Below, piece by piece: positions 1 to 7,847 of a DNA stretch of 64,000 nt. The notes beneath the pieces were generated by a model. The model saw only the letters and a list, made by a program, of their open reading frames with translations. It was not told the DNA's origin and searched no databases. Position 1 is the stretch's first letter. Every line of letters begins with the position of its first letter. This stretch comes from Gammaproteobacteria bacterium (lineage in GTDB: Bacteria; Pseudomonadota; Gammaproteobacteria; Eutrophobiales; Eutrophobiaceae): assembly GCA_022826885.1 (NCBI GenBank), contig JAJDUB010000020.1:70140-134139 (forward strand), given 5' to 3'. The position numbers were made by a program, and so were the translations under genes.

Positions 1-1
1 G

Positions 2-100
2 CTGTATCTTGTCAACAATGATGTGGTCGAAGTCCTCCATGTGCGCCATGGACGGATGGAAAGGAAACTGTATCGGAGAGATTTAGAAATTCCTGGTTAA
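2..100 (+). CDS. C-terminal end of a ParE/RelE-family toxin (partial)
   Basis: The frame is open from the left edge and ends at TAA 98-100, giving 32 residues; the start lies outside the window. The segment NNDVVEVLHVRHGRME matches the final beta strands of ParE/RelE toxins, where a hydrophobic strand is followed by VLHGR or a close variant. These toxins act on gyrase or on ribosome-bound mRNA, and their antitoxin gene is usually just upstream. The last codons overlap the end of the convergent molybdoenzyme gene at the shared bases ttaa. The family call rests on this short motif, so it is probable rather than certain, and I cannot tell whether the gene is intact. Confidence 0.55.
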   Translation: MYLVNNDVVEVLHVRHGRMERKLYRRDLEIPG

Positions 101-2232
101 ACCTTGCTGACCTGGCACATCAAGCCTTTCAGGTTGGTTGAACCCGATTCAGGTCCGACGTTCAGGTCATCGGTGAGGAAATTGATGTTGCATTCCCTGA
201 AACCGTAGTCCGGGGGTTCCCTTTCCGGATACCACCAGGCGAATTCGGCAGCTACCACCCGCGGGTCGACGCCGTCTGTAACCTTTGCCTTGTGTTTCAC
301 CTTGCCGCGCGGGCTCTCGATGTACACCCAGTCGCCGTGTTCTATGTTCCTCTCGGCAGCCGTGTCCGGATGGATTGACAACAGGGGATCGGGATGCGTC
401 TTGCGCAGTAACGGGCTTTGCCGGTGTTCGGACCCGAAATATTCCTGGACGCGGGTTCCGGTCGTCAGCACCAGGGGGAATTTTTCAAGGAACTCCGGTT
501 CCCTCGCAGGGCTCTCTGGTGGTTCCTGGTGAGACGGCAACGGGTCGTATCCCCAGTCCGCGTTTTGCTGAATGTAGAAATCCAGCTTGCCGGATTCGGA
601 TTTGAACCCTTCGGTTTCGTACTTTCTGAACCGGGGCTCATTGCGCAGGTACTCCATCTCCTTGAATTCTTCCCAGGTGACGCCGGCCGGTTCCAGAATG
701 TAGTCCAGGGACTCCTCATAGTTCTCCCAGAAAGAGTCCTCAAATCCCAGTTTCTTGCCCAGTTCGTTGAGGATTTCGACATCGGCCATCGCCTCGCCCG
801 GCGCGTCCACGATCTTCGGCCTGGGGAAAATATAGCCGTGGGATTTCCAGTAATCCGCGATATTGTCGAACTCGATCCAGGTCTTGGCGGGAAGGACGAT
901 GTCCGCCAGTTCCGTCGTCGGGGTGGGAAAGATATCCGCCACCACCAGGAATTCGACTTTCTTCAGTGATTCGTACACCCGCGACGTATTCGCCCTGACC
1001 ACCAGCGGGTTGCTGCCCATGATAATCATTGCCCTGACCGGGTAGGGTTCGCCGGTCTCAATGGCGTCCCAGATGACATGGGGCGTAATGCGGTTGATGG
1101 ACGCGGCCAGCCGGTAACGGGTGCCGCCGAGCATCTTGTCGATATTATCCAGGAACTGGTTGCCGCAGAACTCCATGCGCGGCAGGCCGGGCGGCGGACC
1201 GAACATGACATTGCCGCCAGGCGCGTCCAGGTTGCCGGTCAGCGCCGACATGTAAATAAGCACGCGATCCGAGTTCGAACAATTGACGCCGTGCTCGATC
1301 CCGACGCCCCACTGGATGGCGGAAGGTTTGGTCTCCGCAAACAACCGGGCCGCGGCAATGATCTTTTCCTTCGGCACCCAGGAAATTTCCTCGGCGACCT
1401 CGGGCGGATACTCTTCCAGGCGCTCGCAGAACTTGTCGAAGCCGGTCGTATAGTTCTCGACGAAATGGTGGTCGTACAGGTCTTCCTTCACCATCACGTG
1501 CATCATCGCCATGGCCAGGGCGACGTCGGTGCCGGGCCGGAGTTGTAACCAGATATCGGCCTTTTCCGCAAGCTGGGTGCGCTGGGGATCGACGACGATA
1601 TACTTCGGTTTGCGCTTGAGGTTCAAGCCCAGGTTGACGCCGATATATTCATCGGGATTGGATTTGATCGTGTTGCTGCCCCAGGACATGATGCACTGGG
1701 GATGATTGTCATAATCCACGATGGGAACCGACATGCCCAGTTGCTTGGACACGGCCAGCCTCGGCAGGTAACAGACATGCCCGTTCGCCAGCACGTTGGG
1801 CGAGCCGAACATGTTGGCGACCCGGTAGACGAAGCGGTGGTGGCTGCGCCCGGTGCCGTGCCCGAAGATGACGGATTCAGGTCCGTTCTCCGCCTTGATC
1901 GTGTTGAATTTTTCGGCAATGGTGCCCAGGGCCTCGTCCCAGGTGATTCTTTCCCACTTGCCCTCGCCGCGTTCGCCGACCCGCTTCATGGGGTAGAGCA
2001 GGCGGTCCTTGTGGTATTGCAAGTCGGCGATGAAGCCCCTCGCCTTCCGGCACAGGTACCCCTTGCTGATGGGGTGATCCATATCGCCCCTGATCTTGAC
2101 GGCCTTGCCGTTTTTAAGCGTGACGAACACGCCGCAGCCGGCATGGCCGCAGGCGCGGCAATTGGTGTGGACGACTTTCGTCCCGGTTTTCTGATCGTCG
2201 CGATCAACTGCAGGGGTTGCTTGCATGTCCAT
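97..2232 (-). CDS. Molybdopterin oxidoreductase, acetylene-hydratase-like branch of the DMSO reductase family
   Basis: About 711 residues. An N-terminal 4Fe-4S site is formed by C25, C28, C33 and C61. The bis-MGD domains follow, with a likely Mo/W-ligand cysteine C154 in NGHVCYLPR, and a C-terminal dinucleotide-binding domain ends in a stretch (DDLNVGPESGSTNL) resembling the end of acetylene hydratase. No twin-arginine signal is seen, so a cytoplasmic enzyme is expected. Substrate is unknown; hydratase or hydroxylase/reductase activity are both possible. The frame extends up to 2313, but I prefer the ATG at 2232 (or 2226) because the extra 27 residues look non-family; no strong ribosome-binding site decides it. 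It lies downstream of a CmoA-like methyltransferase and a MoCF-domain gene on the same strand. Confidence 0.85.
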   Translation of the reverse strand: MDMQATPAVDRDDQKTGTKVVHTNCRACGHAGCGVFVTLKNGKAVKIRGDMDHPISKGYLCRKARGFIADLQYHKDRLLYPMKRVGERGEGKWERITWDEALGTIAEKFNTIKAENGPESVIFGHGTGRSHHRFVYRVANMFGSPNVLANGHVCYLPRLAVSKQLGMSVPIVDYDNHPQCIMSWGSNTIKSNPDEYIGVNLGLNLKRKPKYIVVDPQRTQLAEKADIWLQLRPGTDVALAMAMMHVMVKEDLYDHHFVENYTTGFDKFCERLEEYPPEVAEEISWVPKEKIIAAARLFAETKPSAIQWGVGIEHGVNCSNSDRVLIYMSALTGNLDAPGGNVMFGPPPGLPRMEFCGNQFLDNIDKMLGGTRYRLAASINRITPHVIWDAIETGEPYPVRAMIIMGSNPLVVRANTSRVYESLKKVEFLVVADIFPTPTTELADIVLPAKTWIEFDNIADYWKSHGYIFPRPKIVDAPGEAMADVEILNELGKKLGFEDSFWENYEESLDYILEPAGVTWEEFKEMEYLRNEPRFRKYETEGFKSESGKLDFYIQQNADWGYDPLPSHQEPPESPAREPEFLEKFPLVLTTGTRVQEYFGSEHRQSPLLRKTHPDPLLSIHPDTAAERNIEHGDWVYIESPRGKVKHKAKVTDGVDPRVVAAEFAWWYPEREPPDYGFRECNINFLTDDLNVGPESGSTNLKGLMCQVSKV

Positions 2233-2315
2233 AAGAGTGCAAATTATCTGGCTTCGAATCCAGTATATTAGTTTAAAACAGCCGGCTTTTCCAGCACTGC
2301 CGGATACCTGCATTC

Positions 2316-3026
2316 CTACTTGATGGCCAGGAAACCCTCGAAACAGACGTATTTCATCACCGTCATCACGTCCGTGAAACCGGCCCGGTTCAACAGGCCC
2401 AGGTTGCCGGCAGTGGAGAAAGGTTTAAGTACGCCCTTCAGGCTCAGTTCTTTGTTCAGTATCTCATCGGAGCTGAAGCCTTTGCGCTGTTTGAACTCCC
2501 GGTACAGGCAGGACATCATATCCTGGAAGCGCGAGTCGGGCGCGCCGACCTTTTCGAACAGGACGAACGCGCCACCCCAGTTCAGTGCCTGGTAGATCCT
2601 GTCAAATAATGCCTGCCGGTGCCTTTCCTCGACAAACTGGATCGTGTAATAGGCGATGATCATATCGGCCCCACTGAGTTCGCCGGTCAGGATGTCCTGG
2701 CATTGAAGTTCCACGTTTTCGTGCCCGGCACAGGTCTTCCGTGCGCGATCGATCATGCCCTGCTCCTTATCCTGTCCTATCCAGCGCACGCCGGGTTTAT
2801 GCCCGTTGTGCACGGCCAGTTGCCCCAGTAGTTCACCGGTTGAACAGCCCAGGTCATACACTGTACTGTCGGGCGCCACGAAAAAATCACTCAGGTAACA
2901 GATCAATTCGTGTCCCTCCCGGTACCAGGGAATGGATCGCTCGGCGTGTTCCGGAAACGCTTCCGCCACCTCGGCGCCGAACGACCAGGCAGAACGTTTC
3001 GCGGAGATGCCGTCGTCGATTTTCAT
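2316..3026 (-). CDS. CmoA-like class I SAM methyltransferase
   Basis: This 236-residue protein has the Rossmann methyltransferase motif YDLGCSTGELL near residues 58-68. It follows the CmoA pattern: FPEHAERSIPWY near the N terminus, YYTIQFVEERHRQALFDRIY in the middle, and an FxxLLNRAGF segment near the end. CmoA makes carboxy-SAM for tRNA wobble-uridine modification together with CmoB. No cmoB is nearby, and identity to true CmoA looks moderate, so this may be a diverged paralogue acting on another substrate. It ends directly before the molybdoenzyme gene and starts 5 bases after the MoCF gene, so the three genes probably form one transcription unit. Confidence 0.7.
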   Translation of the reverse strand: MKIDDGISAKRSAWSFGAEVAEAFPEHAERSIPWYREGHELICYLSDFFVAPDSTVYDLGCSTGELLGQLAVHNGHKPGVRWIGQDKEQGMIDRARKTCAGHENVELQCQDILTGELSGADMIIAYYTIQFVEERHRQALFDRIYQALNWGGAFVLFEKVGAPDSRFQDMMSCLYREFKQRKGFSSDEILNKELSLKGVLKPFSTAGNLGLLNRAGFTDVMTVMKYVCFEGFLAIK

Positions 3027-3031
3027 AAGGA

Positions 3032-3793
3032 TCAGCGGTTCAGCACCTTGCCCTTGAGGCGCATAATCGTTGTTGCAAGTTCGTCCGCGGCGGCGTTCAT
3101 CCTGCCAGCATCCGTTCCGCGCAACACCAGGTTCACCCCCAGTTTTCCTTTTCTGAAATAGGGATAACTGCCCATGCTGACATCGGGATATTTTTCCTGC
3201 AATACTCCCAGGCCGGCCGCTATCTCGCTTTCGAGGAGATTGGTTGTGACGTTGTCCGTGAGAATGGGGTCGCCCCCCACCAGCCTGTCGGTCAGTCCGT
3301 CAAACATGGCATCCATGATTGATGGAACACCGGGTAGTACAAATACGTTCTCAAGCTGGAATCCCGGTGCGCCACTCACGGGATTGTCTATTAACCGTGC
3401 GCCTTCAGGTATATCCGCCATTTTCAACCTGGCATCCGTCAGGCGGCGCGGCTCATAATACCGATCCATGGCATTAACGGCCTCCTTATTGCGCACTACT
3501 TCTACATTGAATGCCCTGGCGATGGCGGCTGCGGTAATATCATCATGGGTGGGGCCGATACCGCCGGTAGTGAAAACGTAGGTAAACAGCCTGCGGCACG
3601 TGTTGACGGTCTCCACGATGTCAGCTTCCACGTCCGCAATAACACGGGCCTCGGTCAGCCGGATGCCCAGGGTGTCGCATTTTTTGCCGACAATCGCCAG
3701 GTTCGCATCCTGGGTCCGTCCGGACAGGATTTCATTGCCGATGATGATCAGGCAGGCGGTAATCGGATCGGGTTGTTTCACGATGGCTGACAT
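3032..3793 (-). CDS. Molybdopterin-binding (MoCF/CinA-N) domain protein
   Basis: The 253-residue product is a stand-alone MoaB/Mog-type domain. The motifs are IIGNEILSGRTQDAN at the N terminus, TTGGIGPTHDD near residue 77 and LPGVPSIMDAM near residue 175. The same domain forms the N-terminal half of CinA; the C-terminal nicotinamide-mononucleotide deamidase half is absent, so a competence-protein name would mislead. Related proteins bind molybdopterin or act as nucleotide pyrophosphatases. Its place at the head of a set containing a molybdoenzyme makes a role in cofactor handling attractive, but that is inference. The ATG at 3793 is followed by a normal family N terminus. Confidence 0.8.
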   Translation of the reverse strand: MSAIVKQPDPITACLIIIGNEILSGRTQDANLAIVGKKCDTLGIRLTEARVIADVEADIVETVNTCRRLFTYVFTTGGIGPTHDDITAAAIARAFNVEVVRNKEAVNAMDRYYEPRRLTDARLKMADIPEGARLIDNPVSGAPGFQLENVFVLPGVPSIMDAMFDGLTDRLVGGDPILTDNVTTNLLESEIAAGLGVLQEKYPDVSMGSYPYFRKGKLGVNLVLRGTDAGRMNAAADELATTIMRLKGKVLNR

Positions 3794-3841
3794 ATAAGGA
3801 ACATGCAGTCAGCTTATCATTTTTTGCTGTGTAACGTCCGC

Positions 3842-3866
3842 GGGGACGGATTTAAAATCCGTCCCC
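3842..3866. repeat. R1-family REP-like palindrome
   Basis: A perfect palindrome with 12-base arms (GGGGACGGATTT and its complement) around one central base. It lies between the start of the MoCF gene and the stop of the outer-membrane protein gene, where it could act as a terminator. Near-identical copies occur at seven or more other places in the window. Confidence 0.85.
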
Positions 3867-3878
3867 TGGTTCTTCCAC

Positions 3879-4958
3879 CTAAAACGCGTATTGCCAGCCT
3901 GCCGTGACAGTCCAGTCGGTCTCCAGTTGCGGGCCGTTCAGGTTACGGTACAAGGGCAGGCTCGCCTCAATGGCCAGACGATGACCCGCCAGGGCGCCGG
4001 TCTGGCCCATCAGGTTGACGCCAAGGTTCAGGCTCAGTTCATCACTGCCGTAGTTATCAGGGTCGGCAGTCTGCACCGGGCCCGCGATCATCGGATCCAT
4101 TCCGTCGATCCTTCCGAGCGTGTCAAATTGCAGCCGCAGCGCGGTGCTGATGAACGGCTGCCACTGGTAGTTGAGCCAGGCGCTCAGAGAGTGTTTTTCG
4201 CCCAGGGAATAACCATGGTCATCGCCAAGCCTGAAAGTGCCCATATACTGGCCGCCCCAGTACAACCTGCCGGAATGACCGTTGTAGGTGATGCCCGGCA
4301 GCAGGTCATAAGTGCCAGAACCCAGTTGCATGGCATAGGGCACCCGTACGGTTGAGCGGGCGCCCATGGGGGTCAGTATCTCGTGGGTCTTCGAGGTGGA
4401 ACCGGTGGGTAAACTCACCCCCGCGTTCAGGTGCAACCGATGCAGGCCGTCCTCATGGAGCCTGACCAGGCCGGAGACCCGGGTATCGCCGATCCCATCG
4501 GTCTTCACCCTGAAACTGCCGCGCACGTTCGTTCCCATGCCGCCCATATAAGTGGCGTGTTCCATTTCCTTTTCCATATACATACCCATTACCATCAGGG
4601 TCAGCCACTCTGCAGGCGCATACATGGCGCCGAACATGTGCATGTCCATGGTCATTTCGACAGGCACGATGCGCAGGGTGGGAGGCTGCTTGGGCCTGCC
4701 GAAAAAGCGGTTGGGGACAGTCGTTACGATGGCGTCCGCGTCAATGCCGTCTGTGCCTATGCGGTTGCCCTGCATGTCCATGTGCATGAACCGGTAGCTC
4801 AGCATGAATTCGCCTTTCTCGTGCATGTGGTCGCCCATGACGCCGATGGGGGCATGGTCCGCGGCATTGCCCGCGGAGGAACCCGGTGCGTCCGCATACG
4901 CCTGGATACAGGCAAGGCATACCGTAAAAAATACGCTCGCGGCGATTAACCTGAACAT
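3879..4958 (-). CDS. Secreted outer-membrane transporter-like beta-barrel, Met/His-rich
   Basis: A 359-residue protein with a signal peptide (residues 1-23, cleavage near AYA-D) and a C-terminal aromatic residue in GWQYAF, the usual outer-membrane insertion signal. Alternating-hydrophobic strands and Gly/Tyr-rich turns support a small beta-barrel of the phenol-MetA-pathway/transporter type. The mature N-terminal half is rich in Met and His (for example MGDHMHEKG, MTMDMHMF, GMYMEKEMEH). I recall this in barrel proteins found with copper-resistance genes, so metal handling is possible, though no copper genes are visible here. It is followed by an R1 palindrome and stands alone. Confidence 0.65.
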   Translation of the reverse strand: MFRLIAASVFFTVCLACIQAYADAPGSSAGNAADHAPIGVMGDHMHEKGEFMLSYRFMHMDMQGNRIGTDGIDADAIVTTVPNRFFGRPKQPPTLRIVPVEMTMDMHMFGAMYAPAEWLTLMVMGMYMEKEMEHATYMGGMGTNVRGSFRVKTDGIGDTRVSGLVRLHEDGLHRLHLNAGVSLPTGSTSKTHEILTPMGARSTVRVPYAMQLGSGTYDLLPGITYNGHSGRLYWGGQYMGTFRLGDDHGYSLGEKHSLSAWLNYQWQPFISTALRLQFDTLGRIDGMDPMIAGPVQTADPDNYGSDELSLNLGVNLMGQTGALAGHRLAIEASLPLYRNLNGPQLETDWTVTAGWQYAF

Positions 4959-4982
4959 CTACAATACTTCATAAGCGCCGCA

Positions 4983-5900
4983 TCAGGACGGGTTGAGCCT
5001 TACCTTTATATTATCAATCAGTCGGGCCGGGCCCAGCCAGGCGGCGACAAGGATGGACAAACGGGTATCTTGCGACTTCGGCGACTTAAGATCTTCGGAG
5101 CGCCGGATGCTGACGTATTCGGGCCTGAACCCGGCCCGCTCCAACCGGTTCATAGCTATCTTTTCAACTTCTTCCAGGCTTTTCCCGCCTTTGCGCAAAG
5201 CGGCGGCAGCGGCCTTCAGAGTCCGGTAAATCTCCGGCGCCCTGCGCCGCTCGTCCCGCGCCAGGTAGGCATTTCTGGAACTCATCGCCACACCATCGGA
5301 CTCGCGCACGATGGGCAAACCGACGATTTCTACCGGCAGGCACAAATCCCGCACCATGCGTTTTATGACCAGCAGTTGCTGGTAATCCTTTTCACCGAAC
5401 AGGGCCAGGTCCGGTTGCGCATTATTGAATAGTTTTGACACCACGGTGGCGACCCCGGAGAAATGGCCGGGCCTGAACTCGCCGCACAGGATGTTCGACA
5501 ATCCGGGCACGTTGATGCGGGTATCGGTATCCGTGCCGCCGGGATAGAGCGATTCCAGATCGGGCGTGAACAGCAGGTCAAGTCCGTATTTTTCCAGTTT
5601 GTTCTTGTCCTCGGCCAGGGTGCTGGGATATTTCTCGTAATCTTCCCCCTCGCCGAACTGTATGGGGTTGACGAAAATACTCACGACGGTGCGGTCCGCG
5701 TGCTCACGGGCGTAATTGAGCAACGAGATATGCCCGTCATGCAGGTTGCCCATGGTAGGCACCAGGGCAATGGTATGCCCTTCCCGCTTCCACCTGCCGA
5801 CAACGGTACGCAAACCATGCAGGGTTGACACGGTTTCCATGATAGGTGTCCCGGTGAAGGGCGCGGTGATATGGTTGTGCGCAGTCTGGAGATCTGACAT
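4983..5900 (-). CDS. panC: Pantoate--beta-alanine ligase (PanC)
   Basis: PanC condenses pantoate and beta-alanine with ATP in the last step of pantothenate synthesis, in the cytoplasm. The class I synthetase motifs are present: LVPTMGNLHDGH (the HIGH-type motif), FVNPIQFGEGEDYEKYP, FGEKDYQQL and MSSRNAYL. From the ATG at 5900 the product is 305 residues; the family is about 283, so the ATG at 5840 (METVSTLH) is an alternative. I kept 5900 because AGGGG lies six bases upstream, in the 11-base gap after panB. It is the last gene of the leftward run from pcnB. Confidence 0.95.
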   Translation of the reverse strand: MSDLQTAHNHITAPFTGTPIMETVSTLHGLRTVVGRWKREGHTIALVPTMGNLHDGHISLLNYAREHADRTVVSIFVNPIQFGEGEDYEKYPSTLAEDKNKLEKYGLDLLFTPDLESLYPGGTDTDTRINVPGLSNILCGEFRPGHFSGVATVVSKLFNNAQPDLALFGEKDYQQLLVIKRMVRDLCLPVEIVGLPIVRESDGVAMSSRNAYLARDERRRAPEIYRTLKAAAAALRKGGKSLEEVEKIAMNRLERAGFRPEYVSIRRSEDLKSPKSQDTRLSILVAAWLGPARLIDNIKVRLNPS

Positions 5901-5911
5901 CGTAGCCCCTG

Positions 5912-6709
5912 TTACTTAAACGAATGTTCCGGCCCGGGATATTCTCCGGTTTTTACCGCGCGCACGTATTCCTGTACAGCGGCAGGTATGCTCTCTGTCC
6001 CTTCCATGAAATTTTTTGCCATGTGCGGGCTGCGCGGTGAGATGCCCAGCACGTCATAGAGCACCAACACCTGTCCGTCACAGTTTACCCCGGCGCCAAT
6101 GCCGATAGTGGGGATTGTCAACTCCGTGGTGATGCGTTCGGCAAGGACCGCGGGAATACATTCCAGCACCACCATGCAGGCGCCGGCAGCCTCCAGGGCG
6201 CAAGCGCCGACCATGATGCGTTCGGCCTGTTGTTTCTCCCTGCCCTGGACCTTGTAGCCCCCATACTCCCTGATGGACTGCGGCTGAAGGCCGACGTGGC
6301 CGCAAACCGGAATGCCCCGGTCAACCAGGGCCGCCACGGTCTGTGCCTGTTCCTCTCCCCCTTCCAGCTTGACCACTTCAGCTTTGCCCTGCTCCACCAG
6401 TACGCGAGCATTCTCACAGGCCACCGTTGCCGTCTCAAAACTCCGGTACGGCATGTCGACCACGACTAAAGCGCGCCGGCAGGCCCTGCTGACTATCCTG
6501 CTATGGTAAACCATATCATCCATGGAAACGCTCAAGGTGTCTTCCTCGCCTTGCAGCACCATGCCCAGCGAGTCTCCCACCAGGGCGATCTCAACGCCGG
6601 CCGCATCCAGTATTCCGGCAAAGCTCGCGTCGTACGCGGTCAGGCTGACGATTTTCTCGCCTGCCAGCTTCATTCCGTGCAAACGGGCAATGGTAATTTT
6701 TTCTGTCAT
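5912..6709 (-). CDS. panB: 3-methyl-2-oxobutanoate hydroxymethyltransferase (PanB)
   Basis: PanB transfers a hydroxymethyl group from methylenetetrahydrofolate to ketoisovalerate, the first committed step toward pantothenate. At 265 residues the length is typical. Family signatures are clear: SLTAYDASFAGILD, VGDSLGMVLQG, the metal-binding region near VDMPYRSFE, GHVGLQPQSI and IGIGAG. The start ATG overlaps the stop of the deoxynucleoside kinase gene by four bases, and panC follows after 11 bases, so translation is probably coupled. Confidence 0.96.
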   Translation of the reverse strand: MTEKITIARLHGMKLAGEKIVSLTAYDASFAGILDAAGVEIALVGDSLGMVLQGEEDTLSVSMDDMVYHSRIVSRACRRALVVVDMPYRSFETATVACENARVLVEQGKAEVVKLEGGEEQAQTVAALVDRGIPVCGHVGLQPQSIREYGGYKVQGREKQQAERIMVGACALEAAGACMVVLECIPAVLAERITTELTIPTIGIGAGVNCDGQVLVLYDVLGISPRSPHMAKNFMEGTESIPAAVQEYVRAVKTGEYPGPEHSFK

Positions 6710-7350
6710 AGTTCCTGGGGGTTGAAATAATGCCGTCCCGGCCTGAGCCTGTCCATGTAATCCAGCAACATATCATAGTCGCCGCGCTCGCTGGTGAAAT
6801 CCATGTCCGTGGTATTGACGATAAGCAGGGACGATGCGTCATAATGATAGAAAAAGTCGGTGTATCCGTCCGAAATTTTCTGCAGGTACTCCTTGTCTAT
6901 CTTCATCTCGGGGACTCCTGTGGAGCGGATGCGCTTTACCATTACCTCGACGGTCGATTGCAGGTAGATCACGAGGTCGGGAACGGGAGCATCTTCGACC
7001 AGCATGTGGTAAACCTCGTAGTACAAATCCAGTTCGTCCTGAGTCAAGGTGGCCTCGGCAAACAACCTGTGCGCCTGGATCAGGAAGTCGGCGACCCTGC
7101 TGGCTACAAACAGGTCCGCCTGGCGCAGTCCCCGCACCTGCTTGACGTGCTCAAACAGAAAATGTAACTGCGCCGGCAGGGCGGCGCTGCCCGGGGAACG
7201 ATACACCTCCGGCAGAAACGGATTGGCGCTACTGCGCTCCAGCAACAGGAGGTCGTCCATAGTGTCTGCGAGGCGTCTTGCCAGGGCGGTCTTGCCGACG
7301 CCAATCGGACCCTCCACAACGATATATCTGAATTTATCTTTAACCCGCAT
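6706..7350 (-). CDS. Deoxynucleoside kinase family protein
   Basis: The 214-residue protein has a P-loop GPIGVGKT at residues 15-22, an ERSSANPFLPEVY segment matching the substrate-binding E of deoxyadenosine/deoxyguanosine kinases, and a lid region with MVKRIRSTGVPEM. These enzymes phosphorylate salvaged deoxynucleosides in the cytoplasm; the preferred base cannot be read from the sequence. It overlaps folK by 11 bases on one side and panB by four on the other. Insertion of this kinase between folK and panB is, as I recall, common in marine gammaproteobacteria. Confidence 0.85.
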   Translation of the reverse strand: MRVKDKFRYIVVEGPIGVGKTALARRLADTMDDLLLLERSSANPFLPEVYRSPGSAALPAQLHFLFEHVKQVRGLRQADLFVASRVADFLIQAHRLFAEATLTQDELDLYYEVYHMLVEDAPVPDLVIYLQSTVEVMVKRIRSTGVPEMKIDKEYLQKISDGYTDFFYHYDASSLLIVNTTDMDFTSERGDYDMLLDYMDRLRPGRHYFNPQEL

Positions 7351-7837
7351 TTCTCGCCAGGTCCAGTCTTGTTATTCCCACGTTGCCCGCCGCGTCCGAT
7401 AATTCATCAACTCTGCCAAGACCTGGAATCTCCAGGTCGGGGGCCAGTTCCAGCAATGGCATCAGGACAAAGTTACGATGCCTGATTCCAGGGTGAGGTA
7501 CTGTTAATCCGGGCTCGTCGATGACCTGGTTACCATAGAGCAGAATGTCGAGGTCCAGCGTGCGCGGCCCCCATCTTTGTCCGTTCCGGACCCGCCCCTG
7601 GCGATTTTCAATCGACTGTAATTGACTCAGCAGTTGCCCTGCCTTCAGGCCGGAGTCGAGTAGCGCTACTGCGTTGATGAAGTCCGGCTGATCACTCGGG
7701 CCCAACGGCATGCTACGGTAGAACGAGGAATATTTTACCAGGCTGGTGTCCGGAATATCGCGCAGCGCAGCCAGGGCCACCTCCAATTGCAACTCCGGGT
7801 TATCCAGATTACTGCCCAACCCGATATAACTTTCCAT
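7340..7837 (-). CDS. folK: 6-hydroxymethyl-7,8-dihydropterin pyrophosphokinase (FolK)
   Basis: FolK activates hydroxymethyl-dihydropterin with ATP before its coupling to p-aminobenzoate in folate synthesis. The 165-residue product has YIGLGSNLDNP at the start, FYRSMPLGPSDQPDFINAVA, and the signature RWGPRTLDLDILLYG, plus VPHPGIRHRNFVLMPLLEL. Length and motif order are normal. The ATG lies ten bases after the pcnB stop, and the gene overlaps the kinase downstream. Confidence 0.95.
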   Translation of the reverse strand: MESYIGLGSNLDNPELQLEVALAALRDIPDTSLVKYSSFYRSMPLGPSDQPDFINAVALLDSGLKAGQLLSQLQSIENRQGRVRNGQRWGPRTLDLDILLYGNQVIDEPGLTVPHPGIRHRNFVLMPLLELAPDLEIPGLGRVDELSDAAGNVGITRLDLARNAG

Positions 7838-7847
7838 TTCTTATATC

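Noticed and set aside
1-49. Minus-strand start (MAHMEDFDH...) running off the left edge
   Set aside because: The plus-strand frame gives a better family match (ParE/RelE tail), and the minus-strand ATG has no ribosome-binding site.
3032-3793. Naming the MoCF gene cinA
   Set aside because: The C-terminal deamidase domain that defines full CinA is absent.
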